Shown here: piece after piece, positions 35,785 to 46,500 of the stretch | Position numbering within the stretch: the stretch's first letter is position 1 | Layout: every line of letters starts with the position of its first letter | From: Tenrec ecaudatus | Lineage: Eukaryota > Chordata > Mammalia > Afrosoricida > Tenrecidae | Direction: 5' to 3' | Assembly: GCF_050624435.1 (NCBI RefSeq) | Contig: NC_134534.1 | Coordinates: 64,131,501 to 64,195,500, forward strand | DNA: 64,000 nucleotides | The notes under the pieces: generated by a model | What the model was told of the DNA's origin: nothing | Databases searched by the model: none | Seen by the model: only the letters and a program-made list of their open reading frames with translations | Translations under genes and position numbers: made by a program

Positions 35785-36287
35785 GAGACCTATTATGTCC
35801 ACCTCCTTAAAATCTGCTATAAGCAGCCAATCACTGAAGGGAGCTTCCTCAGAGGCATGGTCTGCTTACATGTGGACACACTTACAAAGTTTGCTTGTTT
35901 TTCTCAGAATATGGATCCAGCATCTGGTTTATCGTCTGACCTCTGGTTCTTCAGATTTGACTTAATGGTCTGCCATATTGCCTATTGATTGTGACAGTTA
36001 TCAGCAACCTGCCATCTTACCAGCTGATCTTGGATTCATCCACCTTTGAAACCAGAACCCTTCCATATAACCTGCTAATCTGGGATTAATCTGTGCCCGG
36101 CCGCCCCACCCCCCACCCCCACCCACTGAACCTACATGAATCAAGAGAAGCCTTCAGCCTGACAGCCACAAAATTGCCGCTTGCCCAATTCTACAATTAT
36201 GTGAGTCATTTTCTAGAGATAAACCCGTGTACATACCTATATAACCTTCACTGGTTTTGTTTCTCTAGAGAACTCAGCCTAAGACAG
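35785..36287 (-). repeat. R1 interspersed repeat, reverse copy
   Basis: Starts 'tattatgtccacctcc' and ends 'ttctctagagaactcagcctaa', the complement of the family head. A C-rich patch sits at 36105-36125. Confidence 0.55.
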
Positions 36288-36659
36288 GTACTCAGTCAAC
36301 AAAGAGCTCAATTTCAAGACAACCATCCAAGGGCGCCTCTTCTTTGGACTACCAGTTGAAGTTCCTCGGAATATTTTAGGAATATTTATATTCATGAAAA
36401 ATGAATAACATGTGGCTTTTACATTTCCTCGAGTCTCTTTTGCATACCGTATGAAAAAGACATTTTAGAAGTCTAATACACATTTAGGCATCCTAATAAT
36501 TTTAGTCATACATTTATCTGATAAAATATTTATGAATGTCCAAATACTTCATTAAAAACTAATCAAAACCTTTCAAGTGAATCCTACTCTCAGCAAATCA
36601 AATTTAATTATTGTTTCTGAATGATCTCATTATGGTTGGTAGTATATCCTTTTCACAAA

Positions 36660-38203
36660 ATAGACTTTAGGGCCAGGGCATAGCTCACCATTAGACTCAA
36701 CTGGAAAATAGTCCTAAAAGTCAACAAACAGACCTGGAACTATTTATAGGCTTTTCTTTTTTTGTCGTTGTTTTTTTTTGTTGTTGTTATTGTGGTGGTG
36801 GTGGTCATTGTTTTGTTTTGTTGTTTTCTTTTGCTCTGTCTCGGTTTTGTGCTTATTATTATTTCTGCATGTCTATCTAGATAAGATAGGTGGGTAAACA
36901 TTCCGGAGGAGAATACAATGAGACTGATGGTTCTGGGGGTTATGGGAGAGGGGGATATGGGGGAAACGAAGGGGGTTGTCAACAAACCCAGGGACATGAG
37001 AACAACAAGTGATCTAAAATCAATGATGAGGAGGGTATAGGAAGTGTGGTGGGGTTTGGTCAAGGGCAATGTAGCCTAGAGGAATTACTGAAACCCGATT
37101 GAAGGCTGAATATGATAGTGGGACAAGAGGAAAGTAAAAGGAAATAGAGGAAAGAACTAGGAGCAAAGGACATTGATAGAGGTCTAAATACAGGCATGTA
37201 CATATGTAAATATATTTATATATAATAAGGAAATATATCCATGTACATATATTTGTATGTTAAGAATTAAGATAGCAGATGGATATTGGACCTCTACTCA
37301 ACTACTCTCTCAATGCAAGAACTGTTTGTTCTAATAACCCAGAATTCTGTGATGCTCACCTTCCCAACACAATTGCTGAAGACAAAATGGGTGCATAAGC
37401 AAATGTGAATAAAGCTGATGGTGCCCAGCTATCAAAAGATATAGCATCTGGGCTCTTAAAGGCTTGAAGATAAACAAGCGGCCAACTAGCTGAGAATCAA
37501 CAAAGCCCACATGGAAGAAGCACACCAGCCTGTGTGATCACGAGGTGTTAATGGGATCAGGTATCAGGCATCAAAAATCCAAAACAAAAAATCATGTCAT
37601 TGTAATTGAGAGAGAACACAGAGTGGAGAACACAGAGCCCATCAGTAGACAATTGGACATCCCTTTACAGAAAGGTCACAAGGAAGAGACAAGCTAGTCA
37701 GGGTGCAGTGTAGCACTGATGAAACATACAACTTTCCTCTAGTTCTTTAATACTTCCTCTCCTCCACTATCATGACCCAATTCTACCTTACAAATCCAGC
37801 TAGACCAGAGTACACTGGTACAGATAGAGCTCAAAAAACAGATAATACAGGACAGATAAACCCCTCAGGACCAATAAAGAGAGTAGCAACACCAGGAGGG
37901 GAAGAAGAAGGTGGGGGGAGAAAGGGGAAACCGATCACAATGATCTACATATAACCGCCTCCAAGGAAAATAGACAACAGAAAAGTGTGTGAAGGGGGGA
38001 CTGTGGTTGGGAAAAACAATAATAATTTTTAATTTATCAAGTGTGGTAGCGGGAAACAGGGGAGAAAATGAGCTGATACCAAGAACTCAAGTAGAAAGAA
38101 AATGTTTTGAAAATGATGATGGCAACATATGTACAAATGTGCTTGACACATGGATGGATGTATGGATTGTGATCAGAGCTGTCAGAGCTCTAATAAAATA
38201 ATT
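36660..38203 (+). mobile_element. L1 3' UTR, 5'-truncated
   Basis: Forward copy of the L1 3' UTR. Corresponding landmarks in the minus copy are 'aagtcaacaaacagacct' (complement at 15502-15530), 'tatagcatctgggctcttaa', 'cccacatggaagaagcacac' and 'ggcaacatatgtacaaatgt'. The end is 'gctctaataaaataattttt'. A GTT/GTG-rich simple patch lies at 36757-36830. No ORF2 sequence is included. The ~246 bp unit doubled in the 14 kb copy is single here. Confidence 0.9.
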
Positions 38204-38204
38204 T

Positions 38205-39830
38205 TTAATGTGTGATTTATTCCATATGTTGCCCCACCTATATTTATCCATTTCCCCAGCCTATTCTCAATTCTAGGCCTATCTGTGATTTTTCCCATCC
38301 ATATCTTAATTCTAAAATATCAACACATTTTCATTACTGGAATTGTTTCACTAATACCGTAGTCAGCTTCTTTTGTTTTCGTGGGCATAGAAGATCCTCA
38401 AGGGAAATGGCAGACATTTCCTATCCAGGTAATTAAAGAATGCCCGCCCATCTGAAGGAGAAAGGAAGATGGATACCAAAAAGCACAGAAAAGCAGTAAT
38501 AAGAAGTCATGTCAGAGATAGGGTAACTGATTTCTGACAGCTGGCAATTCCAGATTTCACTGCTTTGTGAAATTGGGATAATCTTGGTTTGATGAGAAAA
38601 CTTTCATCAATAAATTCCACTCTAAATATTCCTATTTTTAAAAGTTCTCAAACTAACCTACCTGGGTTTCTGATTTAAAATAAACTTAAACATCATAACT
38701 AAATTTAAATACATTTCTTTTAATCTGTCTAAAATGTACATAAAACTCAAAATAATGTTAAAAGATTATAAATGAAACCATAGAACTTTATAAAAATACT
38801 AGTGGGACTGTAGATATCACTTAGCAAACAAAAAACTCCTAAGGGAGAACTTGATCTTACCAGTTTAGAAAATGACACTTTTCTTTCAGTTAATCTTTCT
38901 GTTGGCAGTTCTTTTCAATTTGATATTTAAAAGAAGGATATAACCCAATGGCTCACTTCCAAGTGAAAAAGTTCCCAGTCAGATGAAAACTGGGAGCATG
39001 ACAAAGTGACCCACACAAGAAAGCCATGGGAAAGAAAGAATCAGAAAGGGTAAGCTTAGAGGACTTAAGCTTAATGAAAAGGAAGCATGTGTAGGTGCAT
39101 ATGCAATCATAAAAAGAGGTTGCAGAATTTTGAACACACAAGGGGCAAATTAAAATGAATGTTTCTCTGGAGAAAAATATCAGAAGCACAGATAGTACAT
39201 GATGCGCGCACTTCCGTGGCGGGTGGTCTCTGGCTTAAAACATAGAAGTCCCTGAGGCATAAAACTTTATTAGCAAAGGAAATTCAGTAGTCAGCATGGA
39301 AAAAATTAAGTAAAATTGCCTACCACCTGTTAGAGACGTAATATAATTAAACAAGATTCCCTAGATCATTTATTTACAAATCCAGAAAAGATATATTTGT
39401 AGTGCTTCACAAAAGCCACCATGACCAATTTCAAAACAAAACGAAAACAGTTCTTCGCTAATTTGAGGTCGTTTGGTTTTTTAGCTTTTTAAAATCTACA
39501 TATAATTTTATTTTTCTCAAATATATATATTTGTGGCAAAAGAATCCTAAAAGTGTTGCATTAAATTATTTCTGAGTATATTCTCTCCCATGCAAATGTA
39601 ACAAATTATTATTTATCACTACAGTATTTATGAGACGCCTTTCCTTACTTTTTATCTCCACTATTAAATTTATTCCAAATGTCGCTCTTGAATTCATTAT
39701 TAGTTGCCATTTAGAATATATCTGCAGGAGGTAACTATGAAAGGCAGTATGTATTCTATGTTCTTATAAAGAATTCATTATTCTTTGACTTTCTGGGTAT
39801 TTGATTTTAAATCATTACTATATTAATACA
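38205..39830. other. unassigned AT-rich sequence
   Basis: No repeat or gene recognised in 1.6 kb; comparatively free of SINEs. Confidence 0.35.
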
Positions 39831-39964
39831 TCTATGTTGGACTGGGTTCTCTAGAGAAGCAAAACCACTGATAGATGACAGATAGATAGAAAGATAGATA
39901 GATACAGATACTGATGTATTTATATATCAAACTAAATTTTAAAAAGACAACACAAACTCCAAAC

Positions 39965-40135
39965 TCAAACTCACTGGCATTGAATCAATTCCAACTCATA
40001 ATGACCCTATAGTACACGGGAGAACTGCCCTGTGAGGTTCTGCGACTATAACACCTCATCTCTCTCCTGATGAGCACCTAGTGGTTTTGAACTGCTAGCC
40101 TTGCAGTTAACAGCCCAATGCGTATAACCCACTAG

Positions 40136-40137
<2 letters not shown>
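39965..40137 (-). repeat. AfroSINE
   Basis: 'aactcactggcattgaatca', 'aatgaccctatagtacacgg', 'gtggttttgaactgctagcc', ending 'cgtataacccactaggga'. It abuts the (CT)n run. Confidence 0.85.
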
Positions 40138-40181
<44 letters not shown>

Positions 40182-40185
40182 ATAT
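40138..40185. repeat. (CT)n / (CTAT)n microsatellite
   Basis: About 16 CT units followed by CTAT units. Confidence 0.95.
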
Positions 40186-40952
40186 CTTTCAAAGACAGGG
40201 AGAGAAGCACAGGTTTGCATCCAGAAATCATCTCACACAATGTAGAAGTGAGAACATTCAGTCCAGTTGAAGCCCATGTGTCACATGTTAAGCAAGAGGC
40301 TTTGCTTGACTCCTGTAGCTTCAAGGACTGATGAAGCAGGAAGAAGGAAGACAAAGCAAGAAGACTACAGACTGGTAGATGCAGAGGCAGATGAATCCAA
40401 GGTCAGCAGGTCAGACTTGTCGCTTCAGAGGCCAATAAGTCCAAGGTTGGAAGGCCAAAAGTCAGCCTGCAGATGGTCCCAGGGTTAGCAGGCAATATGG
40501 TGAGCCAGTGGCTTAAGACCAAAGAACTGAAGGTCCATGAACCCAACACATGATCAAGATCCAGCAGGAAGTCATCTAGATTCCCCATAGCATCAACTGA
40601 TAGAGGAAGTAGGCCACTCCCCTAGGAAACGGCTTCCAATTGCACCAGGGCTATTATCTGACTAGGAGGCAGGATGTTGTATTTCACCCAAATCTTCCCA
40701 CAACTGCTTGGCTGCTCACAGCAGATCCCATTATTGAGTTAGTTACATTATTTTAAATTACTTCATGGAGGATTATTGCCACACTACTGAGAATCCTAGC
40801 CCGGCCAAGTTCACACAAAACCTACCACAACATCTGATCCAAGTTAGCCAAGAACAGAAACCCTACATGTGTATTTTAATAAGTCTTTAATAAGCCATTT
40901 TTTTCTAAATATACATCTGATATTAATTGAAATGTGTCCTTGAAAAGTCTAT

Positions 40953-41344
40953 ATGTAAGCAGGTTGTTGAATAGACAAAATGAGCAGAGAACGAATACAG
41001 CCCAAAGAGGACTATTGGGTTCAAACCCAGACTCAACACTGAGGGACCACACCAGACTCTGTCAGGTACCGAGTGGGGACCCCACGCTTCGACCTGGGAC
41101 AAGCTTTGATAGGCATAACGCACACAGGTGTGTTTGTTCATTTTTTTAAAGCAAACTTTGCATTATCTTCAGTTTGCTGGTTTCTTTCCAAAAGCTGCTT
41201 GTACCAACATGTGTTTTTTCTAAAGTTACAGTGTACAAAAGCAGAACATTTTGCAATAAGGCTGACATTTTCACCAGCTTGGGCACATCCTGTTGTCTAC
41301 TATTCTTATTTCAGACTCAGACTCAATCTAACATCCTTATTGCA
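40953..41344 (-). repeat. ERV 3' LTR
   Basis: Aligns over its length with 50283-50624: shared 'gcaggttgttgaat', 'acctgggacaagctt', 'ccaaaagctgcttgtacca', 'aaggctgacatttt', 'cttgggcacatcctgt' and 'tttatttcagactcaga'-type blocks. It contains a segment near 41008-41070 that is very different from the other LTR. The TATA-like element is damaged here (gctttgatag). Confidence 0.9.
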
Positions 41345-41353
41345 TCCCCCACT
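41345..41353 (-). promoter_or_regulatory. ERV polypurine tract
   Basis: On the minus strand AGTGGGGGA lies directly before the LTR start TGCAATAAGG. It is the primer site for second-strand synthesis in retroviruses; short but in the right place. Confidence 0.7.
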
Positions 41354-41473
41354 GGTCTTGGGTCAATTCTGAGTCTCCTGACTCCGTTGGACCTTGTTCT
41401 TCTACAATTAACTCAGTGTCATGTGCTGGTGATACTCTATCTGTAGTGTCGTCTCAGGGCCATTCACGTCACT

Positions 41474-43330
41474 TCACTTACTCATTCGTGCCAGCACACA
41501 CTTCACTAAAGCATTTTTAACACAAGGACCTAAAATTAACAAAAGAATTAAAATGGCAGTTGGCCCCGCAAAGGCAGATAGGAGGGTGGTTAGCCACAGG
41601 GACACATTAAATCATTTTTCAAACCAACTCTGCCCTTGGTCTCTTACTTTCTGTCTCTCAGCCAATTCTTTTCTGACTTGTGATAATGTCTGTCTCACAA
41701 TCCCTGTTTTATTGGCATAAAAACAACACTCTTCTCCTAGGGCAACACAAAGTCCTCCTTGTTTGAAAAACAACAGGTCTAATCTTCTATTTTGGAGGAC
41801 CACCTCAGCCAGTGAGTCTATTGCTTCAGATAAAGTATCAATGGCTATTTCTAATGTTCTTAAAGAACTATCTACCCAACTACTTTACTAGGCTAAGCTC
41901 TGGTGGACAGTGACAAGAGCTGAAGTTCCAATGGCTGAGGAGCCTGTCCCTCTCAGGCCTACCAGTGATGGGACTAAAATTGGGGCAGCTCAGCGGTACC
42001 GGCGATCTCCTGTGATAAGGTTTAAATCTTCTTCACTCTGCTCCACTAAAAAAATATCCTTGGGACACCCCATGCACCAAAATGCACAGCTCTGAATTTT
42101 TACTCTGGTTAAGAATAGGGACATACAAACGTTTGAGGCTTTTAAGCCATTGGTGCTATTCTTTGGGAAGAGGGTAAAGTTAGCTATAGTAAGAGTCTGG
42201 TTACAGGTGTCATGGTAAAGGCCATAATCGGTGAATGGGCACCACCTACAATGCAAGCTCCAGCCCCTGAGACATCTCCCAGAGTCACTCAGGGTTTGAT
42301 GTCCCAGGGCAGACCATTTCCAAAGACTCAAGCTTCACAGGCTTAATGGACTGCTGTTCACTCAGGGTACAGCTAATCCTACACAAAGAGGAGGCTCGGG
42401 ATCTAAACATAGAACGCTATCAGTTGTAATGTTGAGTTGGCGCAGTTGGAAAAAGCAAATACTGCGTCTAACAGTTGTAATATTTCATCTCTGTCTGAAC
42501 TGACAAGGCAGCTGTCTGGGAAGGTGGTCTCTTGGGTTGGCAATGAATTTATAAAGGTTGATGGGGTTGGTGGATGGACCACAATGGGTGCAAGAGGGCC
42601 TATGGGTTTTCATTTGGGCCAATTATTAGTGCCTTCTTTGTTCAAGGGAGGAACTTTTCTTTGGATAGTGAACTCTGTTCCTTGGTCAGTGCCTGAAACA
42701 TGTGATCTAAATCCTCAACTTTTTCCCAAGTCCCGCTCAGATCCCCTTGAGGTTGGGTCATACTTTTTGAGTTGAATGTGATATGATTACAATGAGTTAG
42801 TTTGCAGGATTTACATTCATTTGTCTCTCTGCTAAAAAAATAAATATGGGTCAGAGGGGGAAACAGTCTACCCAGTGGCTTCTGTTACACAGCTCCATAA
42901 CACACAATGACACTGTCCTTCACTATGACAGGATCTGGGACCAGTGATGGGGCACACATAGGCTTCAGTTCCCTGCCAAGACTTTTCATCTCTGAGATTA
43001 CCACACCCTCTATTGCGTTTCCAATACATTCCATGCACTGTTTCTCCAGCCCTGCCTGTGACACTAGCTCATCTTGCAGCTCTTACACTAAAATCTCTAT
43101 TTGTTGCCTGTGATCTGGAGTTGGGCCACAACTGACACAAGTCAAACCTGAATCTGGGATGTTAGTACCACTCATAGGACGAGACAGCACATACGCTTTT
43201 AGTATCAGTCAGTGTCCGTGAGGCTGGTGGTCATTGGGAGTGGTGGGAGTAGCTGCACCAGGCTTTAGGGAGATGGGGCTCATGCCTGGTGGTGATGGTC
43301 AACTTAAGTGGGTCCCCTGCGGGTGCTGCT
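41474..43330 (-). pseudogene. env: ERV env relic
   Basis: Envelope glycoprotein gene of a gammaretrovirus-like ERV. The surface part is seen around 42830-42960 (cysteine-rich 'YVCP...' block) and 41990-42331. Next come a basic stretch and a hydrophobic fusion-peptide-like segment near 41905-42000, separated from SU by a TGA. TM at 41612-41803 holds an 'LQNRR' heptad and a CX6CC box. A hydrophobic anchor lies at about 41500-41600 before a stop at 41474. In-frame stops at about 41612, 41885 and 41990, plus upstream frame breaks, prevent a full product. The start codon is not defined. Confidence 0.85.
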
Positions 43331-43339
43331 TGACCCTCA

Positions 43340-43553
43340 CAGGGATCCTCAAACTACTGGCCCGCGGGTCACATGCAGGACATTTATCCAGCACGCCAGG
43401 TGTTTTGCCGGAAATACCTGTCCTGCTTAGCAACCAACTCCTCCAGTGTGCATAGGAATTTGTTCATAGTTTTATTTTAAACTATAGTCCGGCCCTCCAA
43501 TGGTCTGAAGGACAGTGAACTGGACCCCTGTTTAAAAAGTTTGAGGACCCCTT
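43340..43553 (+). mobile_element. short hAT element (OC1/hAT1-like?), 214 bp
   Basis: Ends CAGGGATCCTCAAACT and AGTTTGAGGACCCCTT form an almost perfect inverted repeat. The interior has 'ggcccgcgggtcacatgcag', 'ccggccctccaatggtctga' and 'cagtgaactggacccctgtt'. This is a non-autonomous hAT with no coding capacity, sitting between the ERV env and integrase. I recall similar elements in tenrec, bat and opossum genomes, but cannot confirm the family. An 8 bp duplication is not evident. Confidence 0.75.
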
Positions 43554-43559
43554 CCAGCA

Positions 43560-46500
43560 CTTGGAGGTATCAGGAGGTGCTGGCTTTAAGTGGCTCCAGT
43601 GGATCCGAGGATGGAGTCCTGCTACCTTAACGGCAGTAGGGGGGGAAAGAACAACAGAGTAAGGGCCTGTCCAGTGGGGCTTTAACCAGTGGACTCATGT
43701 CTTTTACCAGGGCCAGATCTCCACAGATGTATACTGCGAATGTGTGTGGACCTGGAGTTCTGGTACTCTTCCCTGACCTGCCTCTCATTTTCAACATGTA
43801 CTAGGTGGAGCGCCTGCATGCAATTTCTGGACACATAACAATGCTAAGGGTAGGAGAGCCACCCAGCCAGAGCCAGTCTCTAGAGTTAATTTAGCTAGGG
43901 TCTCTTTGAGGGTCTGATTCATCCTTTCAAATTGCCCTGACCTCTGAGGGTGATAGGCACTGCGTAATTCCAAATTTGTGCCTAAAACTTTTCTTAACGT
44001 TTGTATAGGTCTAGCAACAAATCTGGGCCCATTGTTTGACCTAATGGTGTCAGGCACAGCCCACCTAGGGACTATCTCAACTAGTAACTTCTTACCTACT
44101 ACCTGAGCAGTTTCTTTCTTGGTGGGAAATGCTTCTATCCAACCTGAAAACGTGTCTATAAAGACTAATAAAGACCTGTAATTCCATTGTCCTGGTTTAA
44201 TCTCTCTAAAATCTACTTCCCAGTGCTTCCTTAACTTGCATTCTCGTTCTCTGGTCCCATCAGGGCACAGAGCGCAGGCAGCTCTGACAGGCAGCTACTA
44301 CTTCTGCTGTTTTGCCAACTTGAGGAGCCCAATAATCTAATTGCACTAGTCCGGCCAGCTTGCTTGAGCCCAGATGCATATAGGCAGGCAGCTGCTTTAT
44401 GAGCCTTTTACTTTTACGTCCTGCTAGTATGTCACAGCTGTCCAGCAGCAAGTATCAGCCATTCCGTGTTTGCTTGTAGCAAGTACTCGTGAAGTTCTTG
44501 GGGAGTCTAATATTGAGCTAGGGCTGTTAGCGAGGGGGATTCGGGCAGGCAGAACACAGCTAACACTAGATCTGTCTTTTAGAGTTGCAGCTTGAGCCAC
44601 TTCTTCTGCCCTTCAGTTGCCTAGGGCCACCAGGTCTATTCTCTTTTGGTGACCAGGGCAATGCATAACAGACACTTGGCTGGGTACCCAGATGTCTCCC
44701 AACAGCTGTAAAATTTCCTTCTTGTTTTTAATGTCAGTCCCTTCTGAGGTTGCAAACTTCTTTCTTTAGATATCATCCCATGCATATGAAGTGTAGCAAG
44801 CCCATATCGACTATCAGTCCAAATATTTACCGTCTTACCATCTGCCAGCAGAAGAGCACCGGTAAGGGCAATTAGTTCTGCCCACTGCACCGAGGTCCAA
44901 GCTGGTAGGAAGTTGGACCACAAGATAGGGTCATCACGGACCACTGAAGCTCTAGCCATTCTGACTTTGATGAAAGAGCCTCCATCCGTGTAGAGGGTGA
45001 GTTCAGGCTTCTTGAGTGGGTGTTGCTTAGGTTGGGCTGGGTACTTTGGGTCAGTTGGATTACGTCACCACCCTCGAGGACAGCCTCTGGGTCAGCCTCA
45101 GGTAGCAGAGTGGCTGCATTTGGTGGGAAAGCAGCTGAAAAGGTTGTTTTAGGATGGTCTAAGAGTAAAGCCTGATACTGGGCGAGGCACACATTGGAGA
45201 TCACCTTGCCAGAGGCAGCTGCAGCAGGCTCTCTATGGTAGGCGGAGGACTGATCACCGGGTGTTTACCCAGTGATAGTTTATCCGCCTCTCTCACTAGT
45301 ATGGCTACTGCTGCAATAGTTCTGACGCAGGACGGCCCCTCAGCCCTCGTCTTGCTTCTTTCACAGCTAAACCACTTGGCTTGGCCAGGGACCTAACTTC
45401 TAAGCCAGCACTCCCTCATGATTCCCCTTTTTTCTTTCACAAAGAGAAAAAAACAAATCTGTGATATCAGGCAAAGCTAGAGCAGGAGCAGTGGGGGGGG
45501 GGGGGGGAGGCTCTCTTGAGTTCCTTGACCGCCTGCTCAGCAGCTGGAGTCCAAACATTTTTCTTAATGTTTGTATAGGTCTAGCAACAAATCTGGGCCC
45601 ATTGTTTGACCTAATGGTGTCAGGCACAGCCCACCTAGGGACTATCTCAACTAGTAACTTCTTACCTACTACCTGAGCAGTTTCTTTCTTGGTGGGAAAT
45701 GCTTCTATCCAACCTGAAAACGTGTCTATAAAGACTAATAAAGACCTGTAATTCCATTGTCCTGGTTTAATCTCTCTAAAATCTACTTCCCAGTGCTTCC
45801 TTAACTTGCATTCTCGTTCTCTGGTCCCATCAGGGCACAGAGCGCAGGCAGCTCTGACAGGCAGCTACTACTTCTGCTGTTTTGCCAACTTGAGGAGCCC
45901 AATAATCTAATTGCACTAGTCCGGCCAGCTTGCTTGAGCCCAGATGCATATAGGCAGGCAGCTGCTTTATGAGCCTTTTACTTTTACGTCCTGCTAGTAT
46001 GTCACAGCTGTCCAGCAGCAAGTATCAGCCATTCCGTGTTTGCTTGTAGCAAGTACTCGTGAAGTTCTTGGGGAGTCTAATATTGAGCTAGGGCTGTTAG
46101 CGAGGGGGATTCGGGCAGGCAGAACACAGCTAACACTAGATCTGTCTTTTAGAGTTGCAGCTTGAGCCACTTCTTCTGCCCTTCAGTTGCCTAGGGCCAC
46201 CAGGTCTATTCTCTTTTGGTGACCAGGGCAATGCATAACAGACACTTGGCTGGGTACCCAGATGTCTCCCAACAGCTGTAAAATTTCCTTCTTGTTTTTA
46301 ATGTCAGTCCCTTCTGAGGTTGCAAACTTCTTTCTTTAGATATCATCCCATGCATATGAAGTGTAGCAAGCCCATATCGACTATCAGTCCAAATATTTAC
46401 CGTCTTACCATCTGCCAGCAGAAGAGCACCGGTAAGGGCAATTAGTTCTGCCCACTGCACCGAGGTCCAAGCTGGTAGGAAGTTGGACCACAAGATAGGG

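Larger units (their letters stand above)
39832..40855 (+). repeat. R1 interspersed repeat with SINE and microsatellites
   Basis: Head 'ggactgggttctctagagaa', then a GATA-type simple run (39871-39906), an AfroSINE on the minus strand (39965-40137) and a (CT)n/(TATC)n run (40138-40185). The body follows with 'tccaaggtcagcag' motifs. The far end is degraded. Confidence 0.5.

Noticed and set aside
45461..45676. 71-codon plus-strand frame with poly-Gly, repeated at 47031
   Set aside because: Antisense to ERV pol across the duplication junction; the Gly run is the G15 tract.
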